Under the pieces are notes generated by a model, which did no database searches, was not told the DNA's origin, and saw only the letters and a program-made list of their open reading frames with translations. The translations under genes and the position numbers were made by a program. A stretch of 64,000 bases of DNA from Perkinsus olseni (lineage: Eukaryota > Perkinsozoa > Perkinsida): positions 1 through 64,000 of the forward strand of contig JABANN010000099.1 of assembly GCA_013115125.1 (NCBI GenBank), given 5' to 3'. Each line of letters starts with the position of its first letter. The first letter of the stretch is position 1. Of this stretch, positions 12,230 through 24,483 are shown in pieces.

Positions 12230-14469
12230 ATGCCTTCCAAAGCCCCTACCAAGCAGGCAAAGGAGCTGACTAAAGCCGCGATAGAGAATATAGTCACCAA
12301 GGGGGACCTGAAAACTGCCAGACGGTGAGGCTCCGGAACGATCGGTCAATACTGATGCGCGTTGTAACTCTTCAGGCTTCTTGCTATTGAAGGGGATGTG
12401 CCATTGCCTACAGTCGCCACTAGGCTGAAGGCAGCGTTGCGGGCGTGCTGTGTTCACAAGGTGAAGGCTGGCGGACTGGTTTACACCAAGCACAGCAAAG
12501 ACGCTCCTCTGGACCAGTACTGGAAGGCCTTGCAGTCTATGTTGGAGCAGCTGTTGCAGTCGCACTCTGAGCAGGCCATCACCCTAGGCACCCGGTTGAT
12601 GGTGGAGGCCATTAAATCCGAGTGCGACATCGCGCAGGCCTTCCCCTTGGAGCTTCTCCAGGCCACCGTTCTGTCAGTAGTCATCAACGTCTATGATCCC
12701 GACTACGCGGCGGCTGTCATTATTGGCGAGCTTGCCAATGTCCACTGGGATGTCTACGTTCGAGTACTGTCGTACTTGAGGCTGATGTGCTCCGCTCTAG
12801 CGGGCGTGGAGACCAGCAATACTCGCCCTATAGCGGAAGCAGTCCGGGCCTCGGGCGTGGATCGGGAGGAGATTCTGGAGAGGGTCTACACGCTACTGGA
12901 GGCGTACGCTCCGCCATCGATCGAAATATGCCAGACCCAACCTCTGGATACGACGGGAAAGGCGGCCTGTAAGGGCGTGGTCAGCCTGAGGAAAGCCTTT
13001 CAAGAGGCATGGTAGTAGAAGGATTGGGGGAAGGTGAGGTAGGAGTTGAGTTCACCGTCTGCTCAGGTTGGCGTTCCTCCGTCTTGATCTATCATCGGAC
13101 CTTACGCGTTTGGTCTTGCGCCATCTGCCGAGTAACGTACTTCCCTTCCTGCCCTCCCCGCAGTACCTAGGTGACTTCTATCTGAAGGTAGTCCCAACTA
13201 CTCGACGCATCGATGTCAGGAGAAAGTGCCTCAGGCGTTTGATGGCAGCGACACAGCAGAGGATACTACCAACAGTGTACTGGCGCTTAGTGGCCTCTTC
13301 TACCTCCTCACTCAAGCTAATATTGGAGATCCATCGTAGTATTGGGGGAGGGGGTGCCACGGGGCGTCAAATAGTTGAAACGCATCGAGCCTTCCTAGAA
13401 GATTTCCGGAGTACACCGGTCGGCCGTCTCGCGCGGGAGCATGGTGTTACGTCGAGCATACGCAGGTTGGATACCACGGGCGCATTGAAGACTCGTAGGT
13501 ACATCGACAACAGTCTTTCTGCGTTCTATTCCCGTCTCTACGCTTTGCTGACTCCGGTTACGCTGGTCCTCCCGTACCGTCATCGTTTTCTCCGTCTACT
13601 GCTGTTGGCTTTGAAGTCACCGATGCTGCCCGGCTCCTCTGTGGCAGCTTTTGCGAAGAGGCTCCTTCGCTGTGCCATGCTGGTGAGTATTATCGTCTCC
13701 GATGGATTGCTGTAGTATCTTTCGAGCCAGCGGGGCAGCTCTGCGTTATCGTCTTTCTGTCGACCAACGGATCTTCAGGTACGGTCTCATAGTGTGGTGA
13801 TGTGGTTGGTCACGGCGGCGTACACTATAATGCAGAGGAGTCCAGCTTCGTGTAGAGGCCTGGTCCACGATCAAGGGGAAGGTTCTCGGAAGGAGGTGGA
13901 AGGAGCAGGTAGTGGCAGGACACCACTGTCCACTCTCCACTGCTATATTTGGCTGTTGTGGTATCACAGATGCTAGGCTCGAAGAGGATCCATGGAAGCC
14001 TGAGATGAGCCTGGATGAGGCTGTGAAGGTCCGTAGGGAAACTTTCGCTCACACGCTAGACCCGCTGTTTTCAGGTCATGCCGCTGACCTCGCTATGGGA
14101 GCTTCAGTGCCTTTTGAGGCATCACTCCCCTTCTGTCTACCGGCTGGCTCAGCTGTAAGCCCTTACTGAGCCGATCCCTTCATGAGCGTTGCTGTTGTTG
14201 TTAGATTCCGGACGAACATGTTTGCGGAGACTGCCAAGAGGGTGTCGTCTGACGACATGCTCGTCGTTACTGACAAGGAGCTGTTCGATAGAGAGGTCAA
14301 CTATCAGTGCAAACGGGGCCGTGAGAAAGCCAACTCAGCGTGGGCCGATTCCTAGTGCTTTCTGGTCTCAGGAGTAGCTCCGCCCGCCACCATTGGCTTC
14401 CTGCGAGATGAAGTACAGCCGATTTACCAGGCCGCCGATGACGTGTTTGCGCAGTTTGGATCCGCCTAG
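12230..14469 (+). CDS. NOC4: Nucleolar complex protein 4 (NOC4), 40S ribosome biogenesis
   Basis: NOC4 works with Nop14 in nucleolar maturation and export of the small ribosomal subunit (family knowledge). The start is ATG 12230 (MPSKAPTKQAKEL). A 51-nt intron leads to the long exon LLAIEGDVPLPTVATRLK...FQEAW. The CBF/MAK21-type region follows: FLRLDLSSDLTRLVL, LPSPQYLGDFYLKV, FYSRLYALLTPVTLVLPYRH and SSVAAFAKRLLRCAML. An SLWELQCLLRHHSPSVYRLA exon matches the family's SLWELQ..RHYHP..signature. The C-terminal exon reads TDKELFDREVNYQCKRGR and, after a 51-nt intron, VAPPATIGFLRDE, with a stop at 14467. At least six introns of 40-60 nt are seen. Confidence 0.9.
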
Positions 14470-14682
14470 TGATCAGGGGCAAGCTCCTTCGAGTACACTA
14501 CGTAAAAGTTTCCTCTCCATCGTGGTGGAGTTGTCGAGTTGAGTGTGTTACTTCCTAGCAAGGCCAGCAGCCCCGTGCCGGTCAGAGGGGAATAGCCGAC
14601 CAGCGCAGATTGGATACAGCTGAGGTAGAATAAGTTTCGTATCGATGTGGTAGAAGGCCATTGTATTGTTGTTGTATCCACC

Positions 14683-16008
14683 ATGGCGACCAGCATTGTG
14701 TATGTTCTATGTATGGCTATTGGCCTTCTAGGTTGGGCCACCATTGGGGCGACATCGGCCGGGGACCCGTCCCTAGTCGAGGATCAAAGAATCAACGCTC
14801 CCCCTATAGTAGAAACTCAGTTCAATGTAACAGACCTAAGTATTCTTACCGCCAGTGATGGCGTTATGGCGAGCGTCTCCCATTTGTTCGCCGACAACGG
14901 TACTTTGAGCCTGTGTGCTGCCAAGGCCATCAGCGTCATCTCTAGTGCCTCTGCTAAAGTCAAGGCTACTGTCATTGTAGTGGGGGAGGCTATGTCGGGT
15001 GCCGGGGAACAAATCCGACCGGTGATGGCTGAGGCTAGCTCCCGTGCAGGCGAACTGTGGACGAAGGCGAGCCCAATGGTGCAGTACGCGATGGCTGCTG
15101 TGGAGGTGGGCTGTGAGGTGATGGTCAAGGAGGCTTACCCTGTGGGTAGGGATATGGCGGTGGGACTAGGCAGTTGGGTGGCCCAAGGCGTACAGTACGT
15201 CGCAGAGCCGGCTAGGGCAGTAGTCTGGACGGGGATGACCGAAGTCGGGAGAGCGCTTGTCAGGGCGGCATCCGCGATCGCCTTCTCTGGACAGTACTGG
15301 TGGTACTCCGCGATACTCCCATCGGTGCTCAACGCTCGGTCCCTAACTGATGACCTGGTGCTCACTGCGACTATGTTATTTGAGAAGTTCAGTCCTCCGG
15401 TGATGGAGGGCATGGCGGAGTTCAGCGGCCGAGCGGGAGATGCCGCCAGCCGTGTGCTGCTGGCTGCGGCCCCGTGTGTTCTCGACACTATCACCTTCCT
15501 TGGTGCCACCGTGATGGACATGTACACTACAATGCCGTCGGCGTCCAGTGGGCTGGACCTACTGGTGCAGAAGGCGGTCGAGGCAGGCCAATGGGTCCAC
15601 TCACAGCTACCATTGGCATGCAGTGCTCGCACGCTCAACTCCGTCATGACCTCGCCGCTGGATCCCCAGTGGGCTCGAGTCTTGGCATCTTCGAGCAACT
15701 GTACAGAGGCGGGAGCTGCTATACGGCAGTGGAGAGCCGCCTGGCACCCCGATGCTCGCTTGAACGGCAGAGGCAACAACGACTCGAGGCTGGCCAACTG
15801 TACGGTGGCCGAGATTGACGCAGGCTTCCAGTCCGCGAGCTCCACTGCTGATGATATCAAGGCCGTTGCATGCGGGGAGGCAAGAACGGAGGCGACTGGT
15901 ATTGGCGGGATAGAGACGAAGGCGGTACTGAGGCAGATGGCAGTCGCTGTCGGTGCGCCTTTGGTGGGGTTGGCTGTAGCGAGGCTTCTGAGGTGCTTCG
16001 CTGGCTGA
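14683..16008 (+). CDS. Secreted or membrane-tethered intronless protein with a J-domain-like HPD segment
   Basis: This is a 441-residue uninterrupted reading frame in a region of intron-rich genes. ATG 14683 gives a clear signal peptide (MATSIVYVLCMAIGLLGWAT..ATSA); an in-frame upstream ATG at 14647 would bury it. The body is Ala/Val/Gly-rich with several N-glycosylation sequons (NVT, NGT, NCT, NDS). Around residues 335-400 it reads WARVLASS..CTEAGAAIRQWRAAWHPDARLNG, then IDAGFQSASSTADDIK. The helix-HPD-helix order and the HPD tripeptide match a DnaJ J-domain, although the helix II basic residues are weak. The last 25 residues (AVAVGAPLVGLAVARLLRCF) could be a membrane anchor. I recognise no full-length family. 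Confidence 0.75.
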   Translation: MATSIVYVLCMAIGLLGWATIGATSAGDPSLVEDQRINAPPIVETQFNVTDLSILTASDGVMASVSHLFADNGTLSLCAAKAISVISSASAKVKATVIVVGEAMSGAGEQIRPVMAEASSRAGELWTKASPMVQYAMAAVEVGCEVMVKEAYPVGRDMAVGLGSWVAQGVQYVAEPARAVVWTGMTEVGRALVRAASAIAFSGQYWWYSAILPSVLNARSLTDDLVLTATMLFEKFSPPVMEGMAEFSGRAGDAASRVLLAAAPCVLDTITFLGATVMDMYTTMPSASSGLDLLVQKAVEAGQWVHSQLPLACSARTLNSVMTSPLDPQWARVLASSSNCTEAGAAIRQWRAAWHPDARLNGRGNNDSRLANCTVAEIDAGFQSASSTADDIKAVACGEARTEATGIGGIETKAVLRQMAVAVGAPLVGLAVARLLRCFAG

Positions 16009-16162
16009 TAACTGTTGCAGGACTAGCATCATAATTAATACGTTCATTACACTGTTGAGCATATAACACGTCTCCTAGACCGCCCATCCCCTGTCGTGCT
16101 GTTCTCAACCGGGTCGAGTGCTCAGTGCCGTTAGTTGTTTTTCGACATCGTTTTTACTCGGC

Positions 16163-19100
16163 ATGTACGGTGGAGGAGCTGATGCAGCTAGTATCGTCAA
16201 AGGCGTCAGGAGTGTCATCAGCAATGTGAGCTTGCAGTGAGCAACATCACGCAGCAGTTCGGACGGCGAGGCTGCATTCACTCCCTATGGGAGACTTCCC
16301 TAGCATACCGAAGCAGCAGAGAATGCAGCAACGAGCTACCCGTTTTTCAGCTGCAACACGTATCTTCTGGGGCGAGTTTCTCCGAATCTAAGTACTTCAA
16401 TGGATCAATCAACCTCAACCAAGGGGAGATACGACGAGGGCTCAACAGTCCGGCAGTGGAGGCCAAGTTGGATGCTATGCGGCGCTTGCTGGCAGCAGAG
16501 GCGTCCTCTGGTAGTGGACCCTTCTCGATGCCACTCCGATTCGCGTGGCTGTGATTTCGCGATCCACATTCGCCCGACCTCTCAGATGATCCGAACGTAT
16601 GTGTGGACCTCTTCAGCGAGGTTGTGAAGATTATGTCAACAACCAATCTTGAGCTCAAACGGCTGGTGTAGGTGACCTTCCTTAGCGTGGCCACCGGCCT
16701 CACCCTTCTGCTGCTCAGGTATATATGGATCGTCTCCCATGCTGAGGCGAGGAGGGAGCTTGCTTTGCTGAGTGTTAACTCCTTTCAGAAGGACTCGGTG
16801 GATAGTCGGAGTGCTCTGGTGAGAGCAGCAAGTCTGAGAAGCATGGCAGCAATAAGAGTTCTGGAGATGATCCAGGTCGGCGGCAGCAGCGCTGTTGGGA
16901 ACCTTATGGTATTGGGTGTTGTTGGTCTCAGGTGGTCATGGCGGCTGTCAACCAGGCCGCAGTAGACTCTTCGGCTTACGTTAGAAAGTCAGTCGCCGCG
17001 GTCTGCCTCCCCCAGGTAGGCCCAGGCTCGTCTGAGCGTCTCTGAGTGGTAGACTGCGGTCGGCGGCGGTCGTACCCGCTGCGTAGTGACCTGTGTCCTA
17101 GTAAGGTCCCCTTCTGGGCTCATCTTGCAGGTGTTCGTGACCGATAGCGATCAGTTCGCGCTTGTCCGCAACTTGTTGGTGAAGATGATGGCAACTGACG
17201 GGTCCGAATTGGTGAGCCTCCTCATCCTATCCGATACGAGGCAGTGGCATGAGCCACGGATTTGTAGGTTGTTGGTGCTGCTGCTATGTCCTACTTCGTC
17301 GTATGTGTTCAACTCTACGGCTTAGTCCAAGATGACGGAGAGCACGAAGGTGCGATGATGTAAGGGCTGGCTAGGAAATGTCTATCCGCGTAGCAGGATC
17401 TGCCGCTGGCACGTCGAAGCAGGAAATCATCCAGGACTCACTCGGTATGCTGCATGGCGTCTACCCGAGGCTCATCAAGCTATTGCCTTTGATGGACCCC
17501 TTCGGGCAGTACTACACTATTGGTAGACCCTCTGTTCTCGCTGGTCATGAGGCTCGCCGTATCTGATATCAGAACTGCTTCACCGGTACTGCCGATTACA
17601 CTTCACCCGCGATCGTATTCACGACCACTGCCGAATGTTCCTGGAGGTAGTGCATATTAGTAGTGATAGATACACAGGATGCCTGTACTATGATGGAGGA
17701 TCTTCTCGCCCCGAGTTCCGGGGCTCAACGGTGCTCTTGAGCGGACTCTTGCAGCGGCCGTGAATCCCACACAAGTTTTACCGCTCAGTAGTCGTTCGAG
17801 TGCCTCAGAGCAGTATCACGAGCTGTTGAGGCATTCTGTAGCTCGAGGACTGCTTGCTCCCTGATAGGTCCTCACCTCCAGAGTTCTGCTATCTGCGGCC
17901 AGATTTGTAGTGCACCTGTCATGTTGTGTCGTCTGGGACCTCGGCGGTCGGGAGTATGCTACCATTGTAACTGCCTACCTCATGAGTGAGCCAGGAACCG
18001 GGTGCGGAGGCCGTCCCTGTTGTCGCTGCAATGAGATAGTGGTGTCTCGTCGTTGCCATCTGTTAAGGCCAGCAGCGTGATGTTCATCGTGCTGCTTTGA
18101 TCAGGCTCGCTCGCGTTGGCAAGCGGAAGCGAGGCCACCGAAACGCTCCTCAAGACCATTCATCAGCTACTGCATACCGCGGATAGCCCTTCTCTATTCA
18201 AGCCTCACATTCGGAAGTTCTTTCTCAAGTAGGCCCCTCTGCTGCTGCGATATCCATTTGCTACAACCCTACGTTATCTCTGACAATCAGGTCATATGAC
18301 AGCCCGCTGGTGGCCGACATGAAGCTGTCGATATTGCAGAGCCTGCTGGATGCTTCCACCGTCGATGAGATCCTCTCTGAGCTGCAAACCTACGTCCGAT
18401 GGCACCATCGGCCTGGTCAGTCGTCGCTCTTGGTCAGCAAGCACGTACCCGTTCTTCATTTGTGGACCATGGGAACGGCTCATTCTACCCTGGTGTCCAT
18501 TCGTCGTTTACTCCGTCCTATAGGTTTGCCGGCCTTCCTCGCGAAGGTGATGGGCCTGGTTGTCCATATAGCTATACAGTACCAGTCTGCATCGGATACG
18601 ATAATGGCGGGTCTTGTGAACATGCTGGACAGCACATGCCCGTCCCTAGCGAACGAAGCCGCTGTTGCTGTAAGTTCTGACTACCCTGGGTGAATTCTGG
18701 GACGCGCTAGCTGTCTTGTCCTATACAGTACTGTATTATGTGGAGTTGCTGCCCCCCTTCGAGAAGGTACGGGAGATTGTAGAGCATAGGAAGCGGCGTG
18801 GAGACCTGAGTGATACGAAGAAGGTCCTGACCGGCCTATCGAGAGCTCTGGAGTCCCTAACAACGCCAGCAGCCAGAGCTTCTGTTGTTTGGTTGCTGGC
18901 CCAAACTGATGGTAACCTTTCGGGGCTCACTTCCGACCTCCTGGCAGTGGGCGTCTAGGTATGTTTGATAGTCACCAACTTAGGGATTTGTGCGAGGTCT
19001 GGTAGTGTCGCTATGCGTGGCATTACTCCATGTGCTTCAGTCGTTCTCTCCTTGTCTACTACAGGCCTCTGTGTCTGTGCTTATACGGTCCTGGATACCT

Positions 19101-20588
19101 TCCGGCTGTTGGTGAAGGGATGGACCGGGGAGGAAGAGATGGTGAAGCAGCAGGTTGGTGTTATGCCCAACTAGTGCAGCTCACACTTTCGTGCTGTGTT
19201 CTCAGATTCTGGTCCTCGGTATGCGCCTGTGGGCCTTCCATCAACTGAATAGTCTGCGTGTCGCGGATCGTAGTGAGCCACTGGATGCAAAGGCCTTGAA
19301 GAGCGAGCGATTCCCTCCGGCCATCTCGAGCCGTACTTCGCCAAGCTAGCTGCTAACCGCCCTATGGGGTCCCTTAGAGCTCCTGCCTCGACTGTGCAGC
19401 ATCGTGAGCTACATGTTGTCTCTGGCTATGGCGGAGGACCGCACCGCCAAGCCTCGACTGTGCTCTGCTGCGCGGATTCTCACAGCGATGAGGGACTCCT
19501 ACGCTGAGTTATGCAAGGGAGGTTGGGAGCGAGTGAGTGTAGCCATTTGTATCGTTCGGGCATCTACCATTCAGGTGACGACCACGACACATGAGGTTGA
19601 TTCGGACCTCCAGAGGCTCGCCAGGGGCTATCTACATGCACATTTACCCCGGTGGCTCACGGGGTCGAGTGGCGGCGAGAGCTTGCTCGTCGAAAGCGCA
19701 GCGCCTCCTCCAACGGGTGTGGATGCTTGTAGAACTACCGAGGTACTTGTGCAAGAGCTCCGTCTGCTCGACTAGAGTGGAAACCCTAACTTTGGTCAGG
19801 TGAACACTCAGTCTTTGTCCTTCGTCTTGGGCACACCTATGGTGGGCTTTGAGGTCATGATGGAGTTTGACCCCGACAGAGCTGCGGATGGCGAGGGGGA
19901 GCGGCAGGAGGTGAGGCTAGGGCCCACTGTGGTGATCGCTCGCGGCGGCTCGAGCACACAGTTTTGCGCGACTGGAATCCGCCCAGAGCCATTTCTTTAT
20001 CCAGGCTTTTGATGCACTGCAACGGTCTGCAACGACCACACGGTCGCGCGACCGAGAGCGGATAATAGAGCCCGTGGCGAGAAGCTTCTCCTCTGGGGAT
20101 GCCAATCGACAACGTGAGTCATCTTATTCTGTGAGACGCTCCTTTGGGCTGGCTAGATACTGCCTCGAGAGTGCATCTTCCGAGCGGTATCAGCCGACCT
20201 GCGCCGGTAGTCGAGACTCTTGCCGATCTTGACCTTTTCTATTCGTAAGTCTGCACCGAGTGACGAGTGCCACTCCAGTAGCCAGTGTTTTGCAGTCATG
20301 AAGCGCAAGGTGGGTTGGAGGGAGGTGAAGTCCCGTCCTGCGGCTCCTCGGAGAGCTATGACGAGGCCCCTGCTGATACTGATGGATTACCCAAGTCAGC
20401 TACGCCTACAGTGGACTTAGCATCACTGTTCGCTGCGCACAAGGAGGAGCAGGCTGTAATTCGGAACACTGGCGAGGTGAGTATTCTGACCAAGGCTGCG
20501 GTGGCCAGTGGGGGTCCACGCCACCTGGTCGCAGGTCGTGACTGGGGAGGACACCGAGTCCTCTGAGGGTGATGAGGATGATGACTGA
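16163..20588 (+). CDS. AP3B: AP-3 adaptor complex subunit beta
   Basis: This is the large subunit of the AP-3 coat that sorts cargo from endosome/Golgi to lysosome-related organelles. It starts at ATG 16163 (MYGGGADAASIVKGVRS). Adaptin features appear in order: KYFNGSINLNQGEIRRGLNS with EAKLDAMRRLLA, then FSEVVKIMSTTNLELKRLVY, the beta-adaptin hallmark. These are followed by RELALLSVNSFQKDS, ALVRAASLRSMAAIRV, VDSSAYVRKSVAAV, PLMDPFGQYYTI and further ARM-like exons. The C-terminal acidic/serine stretch (GEDTESSEGDEDDD, stop at 20586) fits the phospho-rich region of beta-3 rather than beta-1/2 chains. It has many introns of 35-60 nt, so some internal exons between 17.6 and 20.5 kb are uncertain. 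Confidence 0.85.
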
Positions 20589-20735
20589 CTGGATGCATGG
20601 GTTCTCATGTCGTTACTCCTTTTCGTACTTCTTGAAGTCATCCGTCATCGTTATCAATTCATCGAGGCTTTCCTTCGTATCTTGGCTTAGAACAGCATCA
20701 TCCACAGGGGACCCCTCTGGAGGTAGCTTCCTGTC

Positions 20736-22532
20736 ATGCGTTACCGGCCTCACTATCTATTGTTCGTCCATGCCCGCACCTCCCACCAGGCCTCGGACTG
20801 CTTCGCAGCACGGCAGGCGGCCTGGCAGTGGTTGTCTGACCGACACGTGGACCTCGATGTGTCAAGCTGTGGTGATGAAGGCCGGGTCGTGGGGGCACTG
20901 GCTCGGTGTTGGACGACCGGCGACCCCTGCCGTGGCATAGGTAGTAAGCGGCTCCGTGTGTCGGGGTCCATGACTTCAGCAGGTGCCCCCTCCCGAGTTG
21001 GGGCCCTGATGGATTCTCCGTGGCCTCTGGTGGAGATGCTAGCTGAGGTTGAGCGCTCCTCGCTCAGCCCAGAAGTGTTGATGGCTGATGAACTGCGGCG
21101 GTTAGCCTGGGATGGGATACTTGCGGGGAGAGGATCGGTGATGGTCGAGGCCTTGACCCTTGTGGACGCAGCCGGTCAGGATGAGCCAGCAAAAGTATGG
21201 CTGTGAAGACTGACCAGCAAATGGAGGCCTTCCTTGTCAGATGGTGGGCTTGGCGATGGCTGCCGATGCCCTAGGATGCCATGCCGTCACACGGGGGAGG
21301 GGATTGGCCCTTGACGGTAGGGCCGAGGATACCTCGCTAATTGTACGCACTTTGCAGGATTTGAAGCCATTCTTAGTTGGCTTCGGCCCCGTAACGCAAG
21401 TCTTGATTCCCACTCTGGTTGGCCCACGTTCTCACTGCTGGCTAGGCAACGCCATGCCTTGCGGTCTCCACTCGTCGAGGCTGACGTGGTAGTGAGTTGG
21501 TCCTCTGAGGAAGCGGCCCATCTGGGAGGGAACTTCGCAGAACGTATGGCGCAAGAGATTTTCGGCGGCCTCGATGGAGTCGTGGTTGAGTCTGATATCG
21601 AGTGTGCCGATGTTTGGATTTTCCGAGAGCTTCCTCCGCGGAATTTCGGCGGAGTGTCGATTTTCGTTGACGGCGAGACCCACTGGAAGAACAGCGGCAT
21701 CGTCCACTACGACGAGTACCCTCTTGGGCTGTACCTCGGCCCTCATGACCACAACGGCGCTTTTGGGGACCGCTTCTTCTACGCCCCTTTCGCGAGTACC
21801 TCCTTCGCTCAACGTCAAACACACTCTGTGGAAATGTTAGTGAACGGTAGCCGACTTCCCCTCTGGAGAAGCACGACTAAGTTCGCAGCTTATCTGTCTC
21901 ACAACTGTGGCTCAGCGGCTCGGGAAGAGTTCTACAACGCCCTGGCTGAGGCGGCAGCGCCGTACGGCCTCGAGGTGGCAGCCCTGTCACGGTGCAACGG
22001 AAGCGGGGTCCCGAGGGAGCTGGGCCGTCGGGCGGAGCGATATGGAAGTAACTTCTACGACGATGCTGTGGAGATCTACAAACCCTACAAGTTCGTCATC
22101 GCTATGGAGAATCGGATGGTGCCTGGCTATGTTACGGAGAAGATCGTCAACGCCTTCCTGGCGGGCTCCATCCCGATTTATTACGGCGACTCAGCAGTTC
22201 GTGCTTTGTTCAATCGAGAAAGCTTCATTGACTTGGCCGACTTCGAGGACTTCCGCAGCGCAGCCGAGATCGTGGTTTCACTCAACTTTAATGAGAGCGC
22301 TGCCTCAAGGTTCGTCGAGACGAGCGTCTTTGCCGGAGAAGACGGCCTGTATCCTTTCTCGTGGCACGGGCCACTGAGCAGGGCCCTGCCGGATGGAGGC
22401 CTTGGTGGAGCAATACGACGCCGTGTTACTCAATTGTTGGCTGAGCTGGGGTCCAATGAGGCAGCAGTTTTGGACCGAGCGTTCAGCGAGGAGACGTACA
22501 TGAGCTTCATGAAAGGCGCTGCCTTGGATTGA
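20736..22532 (+). CDS. GT10 family alpha-1,3/4-fucosyltransferase
   Basis: It transfers fucose from GDP-fucose to glycans in the Golgi. The core is one long exon (21358-22532). It contains the GT10 acceptor-side motif HWKNSGIVHYDEYPLG and the C-terminal donor-binding signature KPYKFVIAMENRMVPGYVTEKI..AFLAGSIPIYYGD. Three N-glycosylation sequons are present. Upstream exons join in phase: a 43-nt intron ending at 21357 links LALD to GFEAILSWLRP; another ends near 21240; a third (GTAGTAAG..CTTCAG) lies at about 20941-20980. The start is unresolved. ATG 20736 is the first in frame, but ATG 20607 begins a membrane-anchor-like peptide (MSLLLFVLLEVIRHRYQ) only 18 bp after the AP-3 stop, which would suit a type II Golgi enzyme if an unseen splice joins it. 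Confidence 0.85.
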
Positions 22533-22596
22533 ACCCGGGTGTTTTGCGTTGAGATTCGCGGCAATTTTCTCTTGTGGTCTCTCAGTGTTTTTAACA

Positions 22597-23731
22597 ATGT
22601 CTAACCGCCGGGCCGCCACGGTGAAAGTGCACCCTTTGGCGCTGCTGAACATCTCGGATCACGTCACTCGAATGTGCTATGCAGATCAGTCTGTTGGTGC
22701 AGTGAGAGGCTTTCTAATTGGCTACTCGGACGGTGCTGACATCACCATCACCAACAGTTTTCAGTGTGTTACGGATGAGTTGGTATGTGCACAGCACGCC
22801 TCCACACGGATTCGGCAATATGCTGAGGTTTTTCCCAACGCCTCTCCAGTCGGGTGGTACTCAGTCGGCCCCGGTGGTCCGCCTTCACAAGAGGCACACA
22901 CCTTCATGGAAGGTATCGTTGGCGGCGAGGACGGAGGGGAATCTTTAGTCGCCCTAGTGGTGCGGTCCGACAACGAGTCAGCTTGGCTCAGCAAGGAGAG
23001 CGAGACCTTGCCGATACAAGCGTTCGAGAGGGGAGTTGATGGCAGCTTCATCGAGCTCAACGTCAGAATATGTATGGACGACGAGGCTGAGAACATTGCC
23101 GTAGGGCATGTGACGAAGAATGCTAAGCAGGCCAGCACGGCCGGCACGTACGAGCATCTGGTTGAGCCGACGATAGGGGCTATAGCTATGTTGAACAAGA
23201 AGATTGAGTCCCTCTTGGAGTACGTCAATGCTGTCCAACGTCAAGAGGTGAGCCGTGAGCCACGATCGTTTGTCGCACAGCTCCGTCCCTGAGGACAGTA
23301 TGCGAAACGGCATTCTTCGCTAATCGCTCATACGACTAACACAGTAAGATTTTAGTATGTGGGGAGCGATTTAGAGCTGCCATCAGACAGTCCTATGATG
23401 ACGCGATTCGAGACTGCAATTATGAACTGCTCTCCTGAGTGAACTCTGTACGCGATTGGGTCCTCGGCTCTATCAATATGCCCCTCCTCAGGTGGAAGTA
23501 TCCCGGCCTCTCCTCCGGTCGATCTCAGCTATATGTGATCGGCTCACCGCCATGTCCCTGGCTGGAGGGGATGGCACGGCATTACGGGCAGACTGGGATG
23601 AAGTCGTGGAGGACTGCATGGCGGTGGCGCTTGCTGCCGAGGGCACGGCGAATGTTGCCGAGTTTTGTGCTACAATGGACAGGAGACGCATAGCCGCCCG
23701 GGCTCCTAAGGCCTTGCAAATGGACTTGTAA
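22597..23731 (+). CDS. CSN6: COP9 signalosome subunit 6 (MPN-minus domain)
   Basis: This is a structural MPN subunit of the cullin-deneddylating COP9 signalosome. ATG 22597 gives MSNRRAATVKVHPLALLNISDHVTRM, which matches CSN6 (VALHPLVILNISDHWIRM) better than eIF3f or Rpn8. GWYSVGPGGPP corresponds to the CSN6 GWYTTGGPP. There is no JAMM zinc motif, as expected. The first exon ends at KKIESLLEYVNAVQRQE. A 244-nt intron (23248-23491), unusually long here, leads to VEVSRPLLRSISAICDRL, matching the family's EVPFNHEILREAYALCHCL. The stop is at 23729. The protein is about 297 residues, close to the family size. Confidence 0.88.
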
Positions 23732-24483
23732 AAGAGTGTACGGTTTCTATGTCTTGAGAAGCAGTGTTGACAGTACCACACCAATCGCAACTTTTGTAAG
23801 ACAGGTCTGGTGTCCGAGCAACAGGATTCTGGTCTTAGTTCGTACCTCTTCACCAAACTGGATGGTTTACACTGTAAACTGTAAACTTTACAGTAACACA
23901 ACTATGCATTAGTAGCAGAATCATCGAACCCTCGGACGAATGCCTCGTTCGTTCCTGCATTTCATGCAATTATGTCAATTATGTCGACCTTTTTTTCTCC
24001 GCGGCCTCCTCTTCTCGATCGCGAGTTGAGTATGCCCTCCCGTGGCCTGAGCCCTTCAACGTGGCTAGTGACTGTCCACACTGTGAACCAAGAGCACAAC
24101 ACTCGATAAAGAACACCCCGACCGCTACTGTCCAGTTGTCTGATAGCATTACTACTCGCCATCCGTGGCGGCGATCACTAACACGAGCAGCAGCAGCATC
24201 CTGCGATATACCCCAAGGGAAACGTCACATAAGTCTGATTAGAACGAGGGAACCCATGACAGGTTTTCGGCCAAGCTAAGGCGTGGGCCGTGAGAAGAGT
24301 ACCGAGAATAGAATGGCAGTATGGTCGGATGTGAACCCACATGGCAACTGAAAACCCTAATAGGTTACCCTATGCGATGTCAGGAGCCACAGCGCTGAGT
24401 TTGTTGCTTTCTTCCCGAGTCCATGGCGTTCTTCCTTCTCTCGTTTGTTCTTTACTCGTCTCTCCTCTCTTCAACGGCTACTA
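23732..24483. other. Intergenic, 752 bp, nothing recognised
   Basis: There is no convincing coding exon on either strand. A short direct/inverted cluster of TTTACA/TGTAAA words sits at about 23866-23896. The right end may hold the promoter/5' UTR of the next gene. Confidence 0.5.

Noticed and set aside
15135-15860. 241-codon minus-strand ORF inside the secreted J-like gene
   Set aside because: It is the shadow of a long GC-rich coding frame; the plus frame has a signal peptide and an HPD motif.
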